NCBI RefSeq assembly: GCF_012396585.1
Contig: NZ_JAAXPR010000003.1
Coordinates: 1-64,000, forward strand
Reading direction: 5' to 3'
Source of the DNA: Streptococcus ovuberis
GTDB lineage: Bacteria; Bacillota; Bacilli; Lactobacillales; Streptococcaceae
DNA: 64,000 nt
Under the pieces are notes generated by a model. It was not told the DNA's origin. It saw only the letters and a program-made list of their open reading frames with translations, and made no database searches. Every line of letters starts with the position of its first letter. Within the stretch, counting starts at the first letter, position 1. The translations under genes and the position numbers were made by a program. Shown piece by piece: positions 27,753 through 36,768 of the stretch.

Positions 27753-29081
27753 TCATCGCTCCATTTCTATTGTTTCTTCTTTTTCCTGACTTACAACTTC
27801 CTGATCCATAACCTGCTCTAGAGATTCATAGCCCTCAAGCTGCAACAACTCAGTAAGCACCTCTAGCGAATTTTTCCCCCAAAGCAATTCCTCATTAACG
27901 ATAAAGGTTTCCGCCGATTGTGCAGCTGCCTCTAGACCCAAGCTCTCTAATTGTTCCTTAGAAATAATCATAGCTTCAGTTAGAGAACCCTTATAAAAAG
28001 CTCCAACTTCATGCTCCAGGTAAAAATCAATCTCTTCTGCCTTAAAAAGTGCGGTATCATAAATAGCTCCCAGAGTCCAGAATTCACCCTGACTATATCC
28101 TGTCACTTCTTTTATAGCGAGTTGTTTCCCATCTTCCGCCAGCATCCCCTGGACAAGTTCTACCTGGTCTTTATCGTCTAGGAAGTGATCTGGATAATCC
28201 CTAATATAATCTCTGATCCCATCATCTTCCAGAAGTTCCATTACTGTCTCATAGTCGGATTGAAAACTAGGAGAATCTTGAGCCAGTCTCCACAGTGAAG
28301 ACGTACTTTTTACTCCTTCTAATCGCTTAGTATCTAATTGATCTTCCTGATAGTAATTCTGTACGATTTCTAAACCGTCTAAGACTCCTGATTCTTGGTA
28401 ATAGACATCATTGTAGTATTGATAGATATGAGTCGCTATTTGGTTCGATTGCTCAATAAGACCATCCATAATCTGGGCTTTATTAGAGTAAGGTGAGCGG
28501 TAATCATTTAGCAAAAGCTCTCCTTCAAAAATCTCTTCTCCCAGATAGGGATCTCTTTGATCTGCTGATCGATTATCCAGGATCAAGAACTGAGACTGGT
28601 CCTGACTAATGCCAACAACGCTATAGCCTGTTTCTTGAATAATAGACTGGTGTTCTATTTGATCAATCACATCCATTATCGTGAGTTCTTCTTGCTCTTG
28701 ATAGGCCAACTCACGCTTCAAACGAAAGAGTTCATCCGCTTCTGCCTGTAACGTTTCAAATAATGATCTTGAAACCTCGATTGGAGCAACCAACAGATCC
28801 TCTTGGCGTTGCTCTCTCGGATAGGAAAAGAGATACGGGGCCACATCTTTAAAATCCTGAAAGTTCATAGCTTTAATACTTTCCGTTACCAGCATGTTTC
28901 TAATATCCCCATCAGAAGTCTGATGGCCAATCCAACCATTTGTTGCCATTTCTCGAATGGCCTCAATTAAAGCATAATCAGGAATCTTACTTTCGATTCC
29001 TGCAAAAAAACCGACACCTATAGCGGTATCGGCCACAACGCCCTGTTTTAGAGCCTTATAATCTTTTTGGGTTAGTGTCAT
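27753..29081 (-). CDS. Acidic conjugation-region protein, unknown function
   Basis: 442 aa, strongly acidic, no membrane segment. It begins with KDYKALKQGVVADTAIGVGF and has repeated Asp/Glu-rich stretches (DDKDQVELVQGMLAEDG) and an antirestriction-like low pI. No catalytic motif seen. It lies between the VirD4 coupling protein and the TOPRIM/ArdC protein, so it may be a DNA-mimic or establishment factor; that is a guess. Not recognised as a named family. Confidence 0.6.
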   Translation of the reverse strand: MTLTQKDYKALKQGVVADTAIGVGFFAGIESKIPDYALIEAIREMATNGWIGHQTSDGDIRNMLVTESIKAMNFQDFKDVAPYLFSYPREQRQEDLLVAPIEVSRSLFETLQAEADELFRLKRELAYQEQEELTIMDVIDQIEHQSIIQETGYSVVGISQDQSQFLILDNRSADQRDPYLGEEIFEGELLLNDYRSPYSNKAQIMDGLIEQSNQIATHIYQYYNDVYYQESGVLDGLEIVQNYYQEDQLDTKRLEGVKSTSSLWRLAQDSPSFQSDYETVMELLEDDGIRDYIRDYPDHFLDDKDQVELVQGMLAEDGKQLAIKEVTGYSQGEFWTLGAIYDTALFKAEEIDFYLEHEVGAFYKGSLTEAMIISKEQLESLGLEAAAQSAETFIVNEELLWGKNSLEVLTELLQLEGYESLEQVMDQEVVSQEKEETIEMER

Positions 29082-29102
29082 TATCTGTCCTTTCTTTCTA
29101 TG

Positions 29103-30914
29103 TTAAGCAACTTTTTTCACAGTATCCTCGTCAACTACCTCACTATCCTCATGATTGACGAGGAGATGCCATTCATCAATATCTGTCATTGGGAATTTAT
29201 AGGTAAACCACCTTGCTTTATCTTCTGGCGAATCTGCCAATAAATGAGCCTTCTCATGCGTATCAGGATTGTACTTTTTATCCCTAAAGACATTTTGCTT
29301 GGCCAAGAATACCAGGGTTTCATCAACGCCAATTCTGGCGATCTCATCAGGGGTCATTAAATCCCTCGAGTTTGATTGCACGTTAACAGAGCTAGAGCCT
29401 TGCTGGGAGTAGGTTTGACCGCTAGACGTGGTAGCAATCGTCTGCTTCCCTGCACGCATTGAGCAGTATTTCATGGTGTCTTCATCCTGAGTACCCAGGT
29501 AAATCAAACTGGCACAGTTGTTTAAGATAGTCTGCCACTCATCCCTGTAAGATGTTTTGAGCTGATTGATAGCCTGGACAATGGCCCAAATAGAGATCTC
29601 ACGTGACCGTACACTGGACAAGGCTTCTACAAAATAAGGAATCTTTCCAAGTTGGGCAAATTCATCTAAGATCAATCTCAAATGAATAAGATCCTTAGGG
29701 CCATATTGAGGATGGCGACCCTGCAAAATCTCATCCGCAAGATTAGGTAGCACTCTAAACATGGTTGTAAAGAGAAGATTAGCGATAAAGTTATAAGCTG
29801 GATCTGTCTCTGGAATGGCAATAAATACCGCTGTTTTTCTGATTTGCCAGGTCTCCATCTCCAGGGTGTCCGTCCTGATGAGGTTTCTAACCGCATCATG
29901 GTCAAATACTGAAAAACGTGCTGAAGTTACCGCTAATACAGACATCAGGGTTTGGCCACCAAAGTTTGCCATAAAAAGGTCAAATTGCTTACAGGCATAG
30001 TTACCTGGTAATCTTTCTTCTAGTTTTTTAAAGAGCTGTTCCACTTCGCTCGCTTCCTCTGGATCCTGGCGTTTGAGTTTCCTTAGCAAATCCGCTACCA
30101 GTCCCAGGTGAGGCTCAAATTCTCCTAAAACCTTACCATCAAAGTAAAGGTATCCTATTAAGGCACGAATGAGGAAAGCCTCTGCTTGTGCCCAAAAGTC
30201 TTCACCCTTGTTATCACTTCGTTTGGTTCCATTGATAATACTTTCAGCCACTCGATCAATATCCAATTCAGAAGTCATATAATGAAAGACGTTAAATTGT
30301 GAGGAATTAGAGAGGGTAACTAAATCTAAAACTTTGATATCATAACCTTCCTCTTTTAACAAGTGGCCCACTTCATGAACCAATAGCCCTTTAGGGTCTG
30401 TTGTAACAAAGGAAGCATTCGCCTGCATCAGGTTAGGTTTGACTAGGTTCCTGGTCTTACCGTCACCTGGTGGACCAAAGACAATCCCATTTTTATTCAA
30501 CTGGACCGCAAAGCCCAACCGTTTATTGAATAGGCCCATACGGGCATTTTGAGAGAGAATCATATCATTTTGAGGCTCTTTGTCACGAAACTTAATCAAA
30601 TCCTGGACAGTCGCGAACCTAGCCGATCCATGCTCCTCTCCAGTTCGATAGGTTTTAGTGTCCTTTGGCCGATAAGCAATAAATAAGATAATCAAGCATA
30701 GCCCTAGACCAAAGCTCAACGATGTTAGCGTAAAGCCAAAGTCAATCAAAGGTAGTTGCGTTAAGTGCCCAAAGACCCAGCTTAAACGATTCAGACCAAG
30801 AATATCCAATTCTCCAGTATCAGGATATAAGAGAGTAGACTTATAGAACCAATGGCCAATATAGATGATTAAGAAACAGAGTAGTAAAATCAATTTGACG
30901 GTTTTTTTCGTCAC
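29103..30914 (-). CDS. VirD4-type coupling protein (PcfC-like)
   Basis: 603 aa T4SS coupling ATPase that brings the relaxosome to the channel. Two N-terminal transmembrane segments (LILLLCFLIIYIGHWF and about 60-80) are followed by Walker A GPPGDGKTRNLVKPNL, the Walker B region LRLILDEFAQLGKIP and the arginine/sensor region. Ser-rich C-terminal tail. Length matches PcfC (about 609 aa). It overlaps the PcfB-like gene by four bases. Confidence 0.95.
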   Translation of the reverse strand: MTKKTVKLILLLCFLIIYIGHWFYKSTLLYPDTGELDILGLNRLSWVFGHLTQLPLIDFGFTLTSLSFGLGLCLIILFIAYRPKDTKTYRTGEEHGSARFATVQDLIKFRDKEPQNDMILSQNARMGLFNKRLGFAVQLNKNGIVFGPPGDGKTRNLVKPNLMQANASFVTTDPKGLLVHEVGHLLKEEGYDIKVLDLVTLSNSSQFNVFHYMTSELDIDRVAESIINGTKRSDNKGEDFWAQAEAFLIRALIGYLYFDGKVLGEFEPHLGLVADLLRKLKRQDPEEASEVEQLFKKLEERLPGNYACKQFDLFMANFGGQTLMSVLAVTSARFSVFDHDAVRNLIRTDTLEMETWQIRKTAVFIAIPETDPAYNFIANLLFTTMFRVLPNLADEILQGRHPQYGPKDLIHLRLILDEFAQLGKIPYFVEALSSVRSREISIWAIVQAINQLKTSYRDEWQTILNNCASLIYLGTQDEDTMKYCSMRAGKQTIATTSSGQTYSQQGSSSVNVQSNSRDLMTPDEIARIGVDETLVFLAKQNVFRDKKYNPDTHEKAHLLADSPEDKARWFTYKFPMTDIDEWHLLVNHEDSEVVDEDTVKKVA

Positions 30915-31462
30915 GATTTACTCACCTCACTTACTTCTGCCCGACGTGACACTTTTTTAGCACTATCTAATGCTTGTTTTAAAGCAATCCTATCCTGGAC
31001 TCGTTGGGTCTGATAAGCTAATTTGTCTTCGAGACTTTGAGCATTGTTAGGGCGTAACAAACGGGCATTTAGTTGCTTTCCAGCGGATTTATCCGTCAGT
31101 TGTTTAATCAAATCATCAAAGACCTGAGTAAGAATAGCCACGTCCTTTTGTTGGAAGAGGAGTTGGATTTTTCCTGCCTCCGTCTCTCTCATAGCAAAAG
31201 CTACACCATAGGTTTTGAGGTGCTTCTTTAGGGCATCAATATTCACTTCATGATTGAGAAAAGTTTTTAATTCTTTTGCTTCAGGAGTTCCCATAAAACT
31301 TCCCCAGTCCTGCTCCCCTCTTAAATGCTTAGTGCGGTCCATCAGGGTCTGTTGAAACCCATCAAATCGGCGTGTTGTGAAGAAATAAATGGCTTTGAGG
31401 ATAAATTCCCCTGTCGCCCTGGCGTTTTCCTTTAGTTGTCGTACGGTTTTTTCTTGATCCAT
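30911..31462 (-). CDS. PcfB-family (DUF3801) conjugation protein
   Basis: 183 aa. The core GVAFAMRETEAGKIQLLFQQKD and VFDDLIKQL fit the PcfB/DUF3801 family, a small cytoplasmic partner encoded just before the coupling protein in Gram-positive T4SS loci. It contains a basic C-terminus. It overlaps the VirD4 gene (ATGA), implying coupled translation. Confidence 0.85.
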   Translation of the reverse strand: MDQEKTVRQLKENARATGEFILKAIYFFTTRRFDGFQQTLMDRTKHLRGEQDWGSFMGTPEAKELKTFLNHEVNIDALKKHLKTYGVAFAMRETEAGKIQLLFQQKDVAILTQVFDDLIKQLTDKSAGKQLNARLLRPNNAQSLEDKLAYQTQRVQDRIALKQALDSAKKVSRRAEVSEVSKS

Positions 31463-31479
31463 AAGTCCTCCTTGAATAC

Positions 31480-31508
31480 AAAAAAAGCCACGAGCTATTG
31501 CTCATGAC
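31480..31508 (-). terminator. Terminator after the PrgC-like gene
   Basis: Stem GTCATGAGC/GCTCGTGGC (with G-U pairs) followed by TTTTTTT on the minus strand. It lies 13 bases past the stop. It may be partially read through, because pcfB and virD4 follow. Confidence 0.65.
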
Positions 31509-31520
31509 TTGATGACATCA

Positions 31521-32333
31521 TTAGTTAGTAAAGCGTTTCTTAAATCCAAGGCCAACCAGGGTTAATAAGCCCATAATAGAAGCTACAATTCCTGATTGAT
31601 CACCTGTACTTGGTAGGGTTTGTTTCTTCCCTCCTTGGGTTGTAATAGTAACGGTCTTATCCGCATTGACAACACCTCCTACGCTTGCAGCAGCAACAAC
31701 TTCCTGCCTACCATCTGCATGTGCAACAATGACTTGACTATCTGTAGTCCCAACAATGGTTACCCCTTTATCTGTAATGACAGGTTGGGTCATAGGGGTT
31801 ACAGGAGGGTTAGTGGTTTCCTTCTTGTCAGAAGTTGCTGGCGCAGTTGGCTTATTTGAAGGTTTGTTTCCTTCAGTGGTGCTTGGCTCAGTAGGTTTAG
31901 GCGTTTCTGTTGTCGTTGGAGTCGTTGGCTTAGTCGTTTCTGGATCTCCGTTTGGTTTATCTTCGGTAGTTGGCGAAGTCGGTTCGGTGGTAGGTGGTGT
32001 TGTCGGGACTTCTGGATTAGTTGTAGTTTCTGTTGTCTCAACTGGAGTTTCTGGAGCTGGTGGTAAAACAGGCTCCTCTGGTTTACTTGGTTCTTCAGGA
32101 GCTGTTGGTTTCTCTACTGGAGGAACAACTACTGGATCTGTTGGAGCAGGCGTTTCTGGAGCTGGTGGTACAACTGGCGCTTCAACTGGAGGAAGCTCAG
32201 GAATATTGGTATCACCAATAGGAACGATGACTTCAGAATCTGTTCCTGGCGCTGAAGCTTCTTCAGCTAAGACAGCTGAATTGAGAGCAAGTGTTGATAA
32301 AAGCATGATTGAGAATAGCGTTGTTTTTTTCAT
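31521..32333 (-). CDS. Cell-wall-anchored Pro/Thr-rich protein (PrgC-like)
   Basis: 270 aa. Signal peptide (KKTTLFSIMLLSTLALNSAV, Ala-Glu cleavage near residue 24), then a long Pro/Glu/Thr-rich stalk with PPAPETP-type repeats (about 40-175), a short folded domain (VTIVGTTDSQVIVAHADGRQ) and an LPSTG sorting signal, membrane helix and basic tail. Sortase would attach it to peptidoglycan. Placement in the T4SS operon and the stalk resemble PrgC of pCF10. The function in mating is not defined. Confidence 0.85.
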   Translation of the reverse strand: MKKTTLFSIMLLSTLALNSAVLAEEASAPGTDSEVIVPIGDTNIPELPPVEAPVVPPAPETPAPTDPVVVPPVEKPTAPEEPSKPEEPVLPPAPETPVETTETTTNPEVPTTPPTTEPTSPTTEDKPNGDPETTKPTTPTTTETPKPTEPSTTEGNKPSNKPTAPATSDKKETTNPPVTPMTQPVITDKGVTIVGTTDSQVIVAHADGRQEVVAAASVGGVVNADKTVTITTQGGKKQTLPSTGDQSGIVASIMGLLTLVGLGFKKRFTN

Positions 32334-32356
32334 TTTAAGTTCCTCTGTTTCTATTG

Positions 32357-33235
32357 TTATTGATTGAGATACGGGGTTTCTACAGGAGCTTTAATGATCC
32401 TGTAACCATAGGGGCTAGATTTATCCGCTTTTACTGTAAAGACTAAGCGAACGTTTCTTGTTTCATTATTGCTTCGTAGAGCCAGGACAAAGCTAACGTT
32501 ATAGCCTGCCTTTGTTGATTTGACTTCTTCCAGGATGGCAGAAATTAAACTTGTTTCCGATGATTTCACTTCCTTAGTCAAAGACTTTGAAACGAAATCT
32601 GACAAGTCCCTATCCGCTACACTGTAGTAATGGGATAGGAAATAACGACTAAAGACATTTAACTTATGGTCTAAATTAGATGCTTCCTGGTTTTGGCTAG
32701 AGTTTAATATCTTAATGTCTTCCTTCAACTGTTTGATTTGGGTAGACTGTAAGATACCAAGACCAATACTAGCTGCTCCTAGCATAAAGATTAACCCAAA
32801 TAAAAATCTCGCAACCCTTTGAGATTGTCTATTAGCAGCCAAGAGTTCTTGCTTGAACAGGGTTTCAAGTTGTTTTTCCGATACAACTTCCTGATTTACT
32901 TTTGCCGGTTCTTCAGGATTGCCCTCAAGCTTCTCAGGAGGTGATTTTGGTATTTCTTTAGGTGCTCTCTTAGGGAATGGCAGCGGTAGCTTTTTCTTAC
33001 CCTCATCCTTACCAAAGGTCATCAAGAGACTATCGATCGTACCTGATGTTGGTAAAGTAATCGAAAGATTGCTCTTAACTTCACCAGTATCATGATCAAC
33101 ATGCAAGAGCTTCAAATCGAGTTGCATCTGTTCCTGACGACAAACCGCATTCTGTTCATCTAAGAATTGTAGGAGGGCATCCCTAGACTCAAAGCCCCTA
33201 GTATCTTGGCTCTCCAGATTCGTGACTTGATACAT
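32357..33235 (-). CDS. Membrane conjugation protein (PcfA-like)
   Basis: 292 aa from the ATG at 33235, which has AAAGGAGG six bases upstream; an ATG ten codons earlier lacks a site. The N-terminal 150 aa are cytoplasmic and Lys/Pro-rich. One transmembrane segment follows (FLFGLIFMLGAASIGLGIL), then a coiled coil and an external NTF2/TcpC-like domain (LDHKLNVFSRYFLSHYY, VRLVFTVKADKS). The overall plan matches PcfA, a membrane component of the Gram-positive T4SS. The gene overlaps the preceding one by 38 bases. Confidence 0.75.
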   Translation of the reverse strand: MYQVTNLESQDTRGFESRDALLQFLDEQNAVCRQEQMQLDLKLLHVDHDTGEVKSNLSITLPTSGTIDSLLMTFGKDEGKKKLPLPFPKRAPKEIPKSPPEKLEGNPEEPAKVNQEVVSEKQLETLFKQELLAANRQSQRVARFLFGLIFMLGAASIGLGILQSTQIKQLKEDIKILNSSQNQEASNLDHKLNVFSRYFLSHYYSVADRDLSDFVSKSLTKEVKSSETSLISAILEEVKSTKAGYNVSFVLALRSNNETRNVRLVFTVKADKSSPYGYRIIKAPVETPYLNQ

Positions 33236-33464
33236 CTGTTCCTCCTTTCTCAGCTGATAAAGCAAAGGCTTCCCATTCTTCTGCTGTTCGATGACTGGTT
33301 TTAATCAAAGCCAAATGGTATTCAACCTCCGCTTGGCTCACCTTTTGTTTCTGTCTGGTAATTTTTTCTTGGAGGGTTGCCTCCCTCTCATTGAGCTTAT
33401 CTAGCTCATTTTGTTCTCTAGCGATTTTCTTCTTCAGTTCCGCTAGTGTCGGTTTCTTGGCCAT
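33198..33464 (-). CDS. Coiled-coil protein (PrgM-like)
   Basis: 88 aa. Residues 1-50 are one heptad-rich coiled coil (LKKKIAREQNELDKLNEREA). The size and place between prgL- and pcfA-like genes match PrgM. Role unknown. It overlaps both neighbours (47 and 38 bases), so the three genes are tightly coupled. Confidence 0.7.
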   Translation of the reverse strand: MAKKPTLAELKKKIAREQNELDKLNEREATLQEKITRQKQKVSQAEVEYHLALIKTSHRTAEEWEAFALSAEKGGTDVSSHESGEPRY

Positions 33465-34077
33465 TAGATTCCTCCGTTTCTGTTGTCGTTTGTGTTAAAT
33501 GACCATAATCAGGATAATCTGGCCCCTGATCATGTAGTGCTGAAAGTGTGATTGGTGTTTTCTGGTTAACCAGGTATTTCCCACCTTGCTTGACATATTG
33601 TAGCTGTAAAGCAACTTCATTGACCACATCCCTTTGAGACCGTTCATAGTTGCCCTTTTCAGCTAGTAGAGTATTGGTATACTGTACTTTTACCAGGGCT
33701 ACCATCGATTCTTGATCAATGTATATGGATGATGACTTATATTTAAAATCCACAATATAGCCCTTATAAGCCTGATTGATGGGATCATTTTCAAGATCCA
33801 TTTCTTGTTGGTATAGACTTGCGGTCATAAAGGGACGGTAAATCTGGCGGTTTGCTTCCAAATCTTTCTTGGTATAATAAGCAATTAGGAAGTCTTCGAC
33901 CTCCTTTTGAGTCAGTCCTTGAACCTCCTCTTTAATAACCTGTTTGGGAGTCTCTTTAACAGCCTTGGGGGATACTTTACCATGTCCTCCCAACACAAAG
34001 CCAATAAAGAATATCAAGATAAAACCCAATACTAGGCCAACCTTTTGAAGCCTCTTAACAGCTTCCTGATCTAACAT
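33418..34077 (-). CDS. VirB8-like protein (PrgL-like)
   Basis: 219 aa. A short cytoplasmic N-terminus, one membrane segment (VGLVLGFILIFFIGFVLGG) and an extracellular NTF2-like domain (FLIAYYTKKDLEANRQIYRPF, VALVKVQYTNTLLA) form the VirB8 plan. Such subunits scaffold the T4SS inner-membrane part. The tail is Thr/Glu-rich. The order after PrgK matches pCF10. Confidence 0.85.
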   Translation of the reverse strand: MLDQEAVKRLQKVGLVLGFILIFFIGFVLGGHGKVSPKAVKETPKQVIKEEVQGLTQKEVEDFLIAYYTKKDLEANRQIYRPFMTASLYQQEMDLENDPINQAYKGYIVDFKYKSSSIYIDQESMVALVKVQYTNTLLAEKGNYERSQRDVVNEVALQLQYVKQGGKYLVNQKTPITLSALHDQGPDYPDYGHLTQTTTETEESNGQETDTSGTEEENR

Positions 34078-34092
34078 AATGTAATTTCCTTT

Positions 34093-36759
34093 CTATGGAG
34101 TAATAACTTGGTTTTGTTGGAGAGTTCCGCTGTCTTGGAAGAGTGAGCTAGGATCCAAATCATATTGCCCACTTGAGATAATAGGACTAGTGGATAACTC
34201 CAGGTGAATATGATACACATCTGTCGCTCCTGATCGTCCAAGGACTGCAATCTGCTCCCCTTTTTTGACTTTAGTGCCAGCTGATAAACTTGGTGCATAT
34301 TTTATATGACCATAATAGAGATACTTGCCATCTGGCAGTTGGATAGTAATGGCATGACCACCTAAATCAGAATATGAGACGCTATAGACCGTGCCATCTG
34401 TCATACTAAAGATTGGAATATCCACCCCATCATGTACCCCGTTAGCAACAATATCAACACCTGTATGTTTCCCTCCAGAGGCTGCATAGAGGTAATATCC
34501 TGCTCCAGTTGACCACGGTGTAAAACCATAAGGCTGAAGCACCGTGTAAGGCTGATTAAACGGATGACCGCCTTTGCCAACTCCTCCAGACGATTTGAGA
34601 TACTGAAGAATTTGCTTAGCATTATTTTGGCGCTCCAGGAGTTTATCTCCAGCATTTCCTTCCCACAAGTTCAGGAAGCGCTTGGTGAGAGTTTCCACAT
34701 CCTCCTCACTGGTTAGAATCTCACGTAAGATCTCCCTATAGTAAGGGTTGTCTCCTTCCATCATGAAGTCTATCTGGAGATCCAGGTCATACCACTTCTT
34801 ATTCTTCTCTTTGGCGAAATTCAATAGAAGTGTATGCCGAATAGCCCCGTCAGCAGTATCCGTCCACTGGCCTAACCCAAGCCCTCGATGGATAATATTG
34901 GGATAAGCACCATTATAGATTGCAGGCCCTCCAAGCGATAACCAGTTAGGGTCATCCCAGGAGCTGTCTGTAGCACCTACTGGAGGGGCTAGATAATCCC
35001 CTTCAGCCCGTTTAGGATTGATACCACTCTCAGTAGCAAAGTTCCCCAACATAGCAGCTATCCCGTTATCTGTTGCTTTTGGAATCTTCTTCTTAATCCG
35101 ATCACGGATAGCTCTTGACCTTTGGGCCAAATCCCCATCTATCTTAAGATCAGTTAACACGCTAGTGGTTTGGTTATAGGTGACACGTTCAAAGTAGAAC
35201 CCGATATTGACGGGGACCCACTTGTCATCATCATCTTTTTTCTCATAGGTCATCTCTAACCCATTGCCACTGTTATTTTGTCCAATCAGGGTCTGGGTCT
35301 TGACCTCTTCCCCATCCTTGACACGAATACCAGCCATATTGTGATAAGTTAACCGACTCGATTTATCTTCAATAATCACCTTTTTGCCTTTGATTGTAAC
35401 GGTTCCATCCATGGCAGCTAAGACATCTTGTCCCTGAGTTGCTCGAATATGACTGGAGGTTTTTAACTCAGTCTTTGAAGTATAGCCAAAACGGTCTACA
35501 ATGACCAATGGCGACTGATAGTTAGCTTCATCATCCTCCTTGTAAAGAGGATTGTCCAGGTCTTGATAGGCGACATATCGTCCCAACTCCTGGGCATTCT
35601 CCAGAGCCTCCTTGTACTCTTCCAAGTCATCTTTAGAGAGCTTAATCCAAGTATCCCCTTTCTGAGCTAACTCCATCATGGTTTTGAGCTTATCCTCATC
35701 TTTATTAAGATGATCCCAAATATCTTCTAACGCATGTCTCATCGTCAATGGTTTACTCATCCGCTTTTCTGTCCAAGCTTCATCGATCGTGTAGCCACTG
35801 TAGCGGTGATTCATGTAGAAGATGACATCATCAATGTTAGTCCAATAATCCACCTTATCCGTCGATTTTTCACGATCCTTTTTACTCAAGGTTAACCAAC
35901 TCTCGTTTAAGTCAAATTCATCTTGAGAGATCGTTGGAGATAAGCTCATGAAGAAGGAAAAGATAAACAGCACAATAAAGCTTATGAGATAGGAGGCGAG
36001 TGATAAGGGGTTAGTCAGCACATGAAGGACTGGTTTGGCCATGAGTTTAAAAGGCTTTGAGAAGAAGCCGACAAACTCTTTTGTGTTCTTCCCCCAACGT
36101 CCTAACCTGGTTTGAGAAATACGGTATCGGATTTTCTTGAGTTGATTTTGAAGTTTGGTCTCCCAGCGATCAACCTTGGCTGTCCGCATAAAGCCCCTAC
36201 CTCTTATCAGGTTATAAGAACGATTCCCTACATCATAGAGAGTTTTAGAATTTTTGACTCCCTCATTGATTGTGTACTTGGCCAAACGTTTAGAGAAATC
36301 AACGTCACGTTTAACATCTCTAATGTGATGCCTGGCATCCGCAATATCTTCTAAGGTCTCATTGTCTCGTAATAAGTCTTCACCCTGTCTCCTAGCTTGA
36401 TTATGCGCTGTCCTTAGTCCTAGCTTCCTAACTTCAGCACGCTTGACTTTCTTATCCGCTAGGCGACTAGCCCCACGACTAACCTTATGCCTTCTTATCG
36501 CCTCTTGGAGTTCTTCTCTACTCTGGTTTAATTGATTTTGAAGACCCTCTCCTTCCGGATTTTTAGAAATCTTTTTCAGATAGCTATATTGACGTTTTGT
36601 AACCTTTAAAGCTCGCTTAGAATCAAGATAATAACTTCTAGCAGTTGCCTGTCTGATTTTAGCAGACTTCCCTTTAAGGTTACGATAAGCTACTTTAGCT
36701 TCTTTACGAATTGCTCGATGATTTTCAAATCTGACTTTAATACTTCTTTGTTCTACCAT
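34093..36759 (-). CDS. VirB1-like bifunctional peptidoglycan hydrolase (PrgK-like)
   Basis: 888 aa. A basic helical N-terminus and a membrane segment (about 255-275, LASYLISFIVLFIFSFFM) are followed by a degenerate LytM fold (about 430-510), a phage-tail-lysozyme-type domain (about 570-720, NGIAAMLGNFATESGINP with catalytic Glu) and a C-terminal M23 endopeptidase with KHTGVD, YYGHIKY and HIHLELS zinc ligands. It opens the wall for the mating channel. PrgK of pCF10 (about 871 aa) also has three hydrolase-like domains. Confidence 0.93.
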   Translation of the reverse strand: MVEQRSIKVRFENHRAIRKEAKVAYRNLKGKSAKIRQATARSYYLDSKRALKVTKRQYSYLKKISKNPEGEGLQNQLNQSREELQEAIRRHKVSRGASRLADKKVKRAEVRKLGLRTAHNQARRQGEDLLRDNETLEDIADARHHIRDVKRDVDFSKRLAKYTINEGVKNSKTLYDVGNRSYNLIRGRGFMRTAKVDRWETKLQNQLKKIRYRISQTRLGRWGKNTKEFVGFFSKPFKLMAKPVLHVLTNPLSLASYLISFIVLFIFSFFMSLSPTISQDEFDLNESWLTLSKKDREKSTDKVDYWTNIDDVIFYMNHRYSGYTIDEAWTEKRMSKPLTMRHALEDIWDHLNKDEDKLKTMMELAQKGDTWIKLSKDDLEEYKEALENAQELGRYVAYQDLDNPLYKEDDEANYQSPLVIVDRFGYTSKTELKTSSHIRATQGQDVLAAMDGTVTIKGKKVIIEDKSSRLTYHNMAGIRVKDGEEVKTQTLIGQNNSGNGLEMTYEKKDDDDKWVPVNIGFYFERVTYNQTTSVLTDLKIDGDLAQRSRAIRDRIKKKIPKATDNGIAAMLGNFATESGINPKRAEGDYLAPPVGATDSSWDDPNWLSLGGPAIYNGAYPNIIHRGLGLGQWTDTADGAIRHTLLLNFAKEKNKKWYDLDLQIDFMMEGDNPYYREILREILTSEEDVETLTKRFLNLWEGNAGDKLLERQNNAKQILQYLKSSGGVGKGGHPFNQPYTVLQPYGFTPWSTGAGYYLYAASGGKHTGVDIVANGVHDGVDIPIFSMTDGTVYSVSYSDLGGHAITIQLPDGKYLYYGHIKYAPSLSAGTKVKKGEQIAVLGRSGATDVYHIHLELSTSPIISSGQYDLDPSSLFQDSGTLQQNQVITP

Positions 36760-36768
36760 AGGAAGTCC

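Noticed and set aside
31756..32367. 203-aa plus-strand frame rich in Val/Gly/Ser
   Set aside because: It is the antisense shadow of the Pro/Thr-rich repeats of the PrgC-like gene; no start site support.
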